A stretch of DNA of 64,000 nucleotides from positions 6,364,001 to 6,428,000 of the forward strand of contig OX439010.1 of the NCBI GenBank assembly GCA_949316495.1. Reading direction: 5' to 3'. Shown here one piece after another: positions 62,710-64,000 of the stretch. How positions within the stretch are numbered: the stretch's first letter is position 1; every line of letters begins with the position of its first letter. The stretch is from Amphiduros pacificus (Eukaryota > Annelida > Polychaeta > Phyllodocida > Hesionidae). The notes under the pieces were generated by a model, which was not told the origin of the DNA, made no database searches, and saw only the letters and a program-made list of their open reading frames with translations. Both the position numbers and the translations under genes were made by a program.

Positions 62710-64000
62710 ATAAAATACAATGGTTCCATCTACATGTACATTGGAATATCAGACACCTGGAATGTCAATGCCTCATTCTTGTAATCTCAACATAGCTTCA
62801 GTTTGAGATTTTTAGAAAAGGGAAGGTGGTGGTAATTGATTGGCTGCCATATTCTATTGAAAATAACAACTCTCAAGAAATCAAGGATCTCAAGAATCTT
62901 ATCCAAGGGTAAATAAATGCCTAATTTCTTGCCACAAAGAAACCTCTGGTACCTCAATGTAGCAGGGCCTTCCATCTCAAATAGGACTTTGTAGCAAAAA
63001 ACAATTAACAAATGATTTGATGCAGTAGCCTCAGAAAAAATATATTACATTTTTGGAAAGTCTGAATCTTTTATTTTTCTCTAAATATTTGGTTGTAAGA
63101 TTGGTTGATATAACAGCAATTATTTCCACAATTTTTTCATTATTGGAATGTTATCATCAATTCTATTATTGTATTGTATATTTTTTTACCTAATTCTAAC
63201 AGAAACATCATACATGTTTATTCAATTAACAAAGAGCATAACAATTAGTGATAATATTTTATATGCATACCAATAATCTGGATGAGCCATCATTTCACAG
63301 TCCTAATAACAATTGCTTGGATAAATCAATTATGCCACACAAAGAAAAACAATATAATATCATTTCAAAGATTCACTCATAACAATAAACAATTTCAATG
63401 TGCGTATACAAATAAAGATACTTTCTGATCAAATGATAATTGTAAACATGTATATAGCTGTTGAATGACAGCAGTATATACTGTTATTATAGGTACAGCA
63501 AAATTGCTGTACAAATACAGCAAAGGTCGCTGATATTCTACAGTTACTTCCTACAGTGCACAGTAGTCACTTCCTGGCAAACATTTCATCAAATATTGGT
63601 GTAGGATTCTATCAATAATTTTCTCCTAATGTTGTTGGGAATTTTATTGAATCAACGAAATATTAATTTCCATCATCTCTATCCGATTAGATTGACCTAC
63701 TTGTTATTGCATCAGAGAATGTGTTTTTTAGTATTAACTCGTTTATGTTTATCAGATCCGATCAGGAATGTTGGGTGTCAAGGACGGCAAGTGTCATATT
63801 ACAGGGAATGAATATTGAAATTAACATTAGCGGCGATTGTTATATCAGAAATGGATGTAACAAATATGGTTCAATGCGAAATGTTTTTGTACCATAGTAC
63901 ATTAAAATCATTTCAGCATTGCTATGTCGAGACTAACAGAATAATAGTAATGATGTCAGAACTATTTCTAATCAAGCAACTATTTCTAATCAAGCACATG
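62710..64000. other. AT-rich unique sequence
   Basis: Nothing recognised except the DR2 copy at 63556. Confidence 0.55.
63556..63612 (+). repeat. dispersed repeat family DR2, copy 2
   Basis: The partner of 58756-58832: gcacagtagtcacttcctgg then caaacatttcatcaaatatt and ggtgtagg. Confidence 0.75.

Overview
The window looks like nuclear DNA of a metazoan, most likely a marine lophotrochozoan such as a mollusc (a guess from overall character, not a match to a known genome). It is AT-rich and gene-poor, with consensus eukaryotic splice sites, two tRNA-derived SINEs, simple repeats and no bacterial-style operons. No LINE, DNA transposon, retrovirus or other virus-like element was recognised.

The dominant content is tandem repeats. 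About 25 separate minisatellite arrays, with units of 9 to 79 bp plus one 143-bp duplication, cover roughly 17 kb (about a quarter) of the 64 kb by my approximate boundaries. Most have unrelated consensus sequences, so this is not one spreading satellite. Nearly all long open reading frames in the window, up to 791 codons, are by-products of arrays whose unit length is a multiple of three or lacks stops.

The only recognisable gene is near the middle on the + strand. An exon at 42765-43395 encodes the first 185 residues of a BK-channel beta-subunit-like (KCNMB/TipE superfamily) membrane protein: an acidic cytosolic N-terminus, the first membrane helix and the first half of the cysteine-rich extracellular loop, ending at a good splice donor. 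Upstream lie a candidate promoter (a TCTCGCGAGA palindrome followed by a TATA box), a likely 5' untranslated exon, a 192-bp intron and a possible upstream ORF. The remaining exons were not found. Two further exon candidates, at 34684-34876 (well supported by splice sites and start context) and 38343-38461 (weak), are unrecognised.

Layout: 1-8.4 kb holds two SINEs and two arrays; 8.4-20.9 kb, arrays of 17, 19, 62, 34, 31, 35 and 40 bp; 22.6-23 kb, a large TA/GT microsatellite; 26-27.4 kb, a composite 12/71/26-bp array; 28.7-30.8 kb, a 50-bp array; 33.1-36.9 kb, arrays of 15, 25, 143 and 36 bp; 39.8-41.9 kb, arrays of 28 and 13 bp; 42-43.4 kb, the gene; 46.2-51 kb, arrays of 25, 9 and 39 bp; 53.7-55.1 kb, a 79-bp array; 58.9-62 kb, arrays of 25 and 16 bp.

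The most interesting signals are a tandem array whose repeated element carries a CTCF-like core (about 22 copies in one orientation), a 35-bp array made of a tRNA D-arm/A-box-like sequence, arrays that share sequence although kilobases apart, and block duplications inside the larger arrays.
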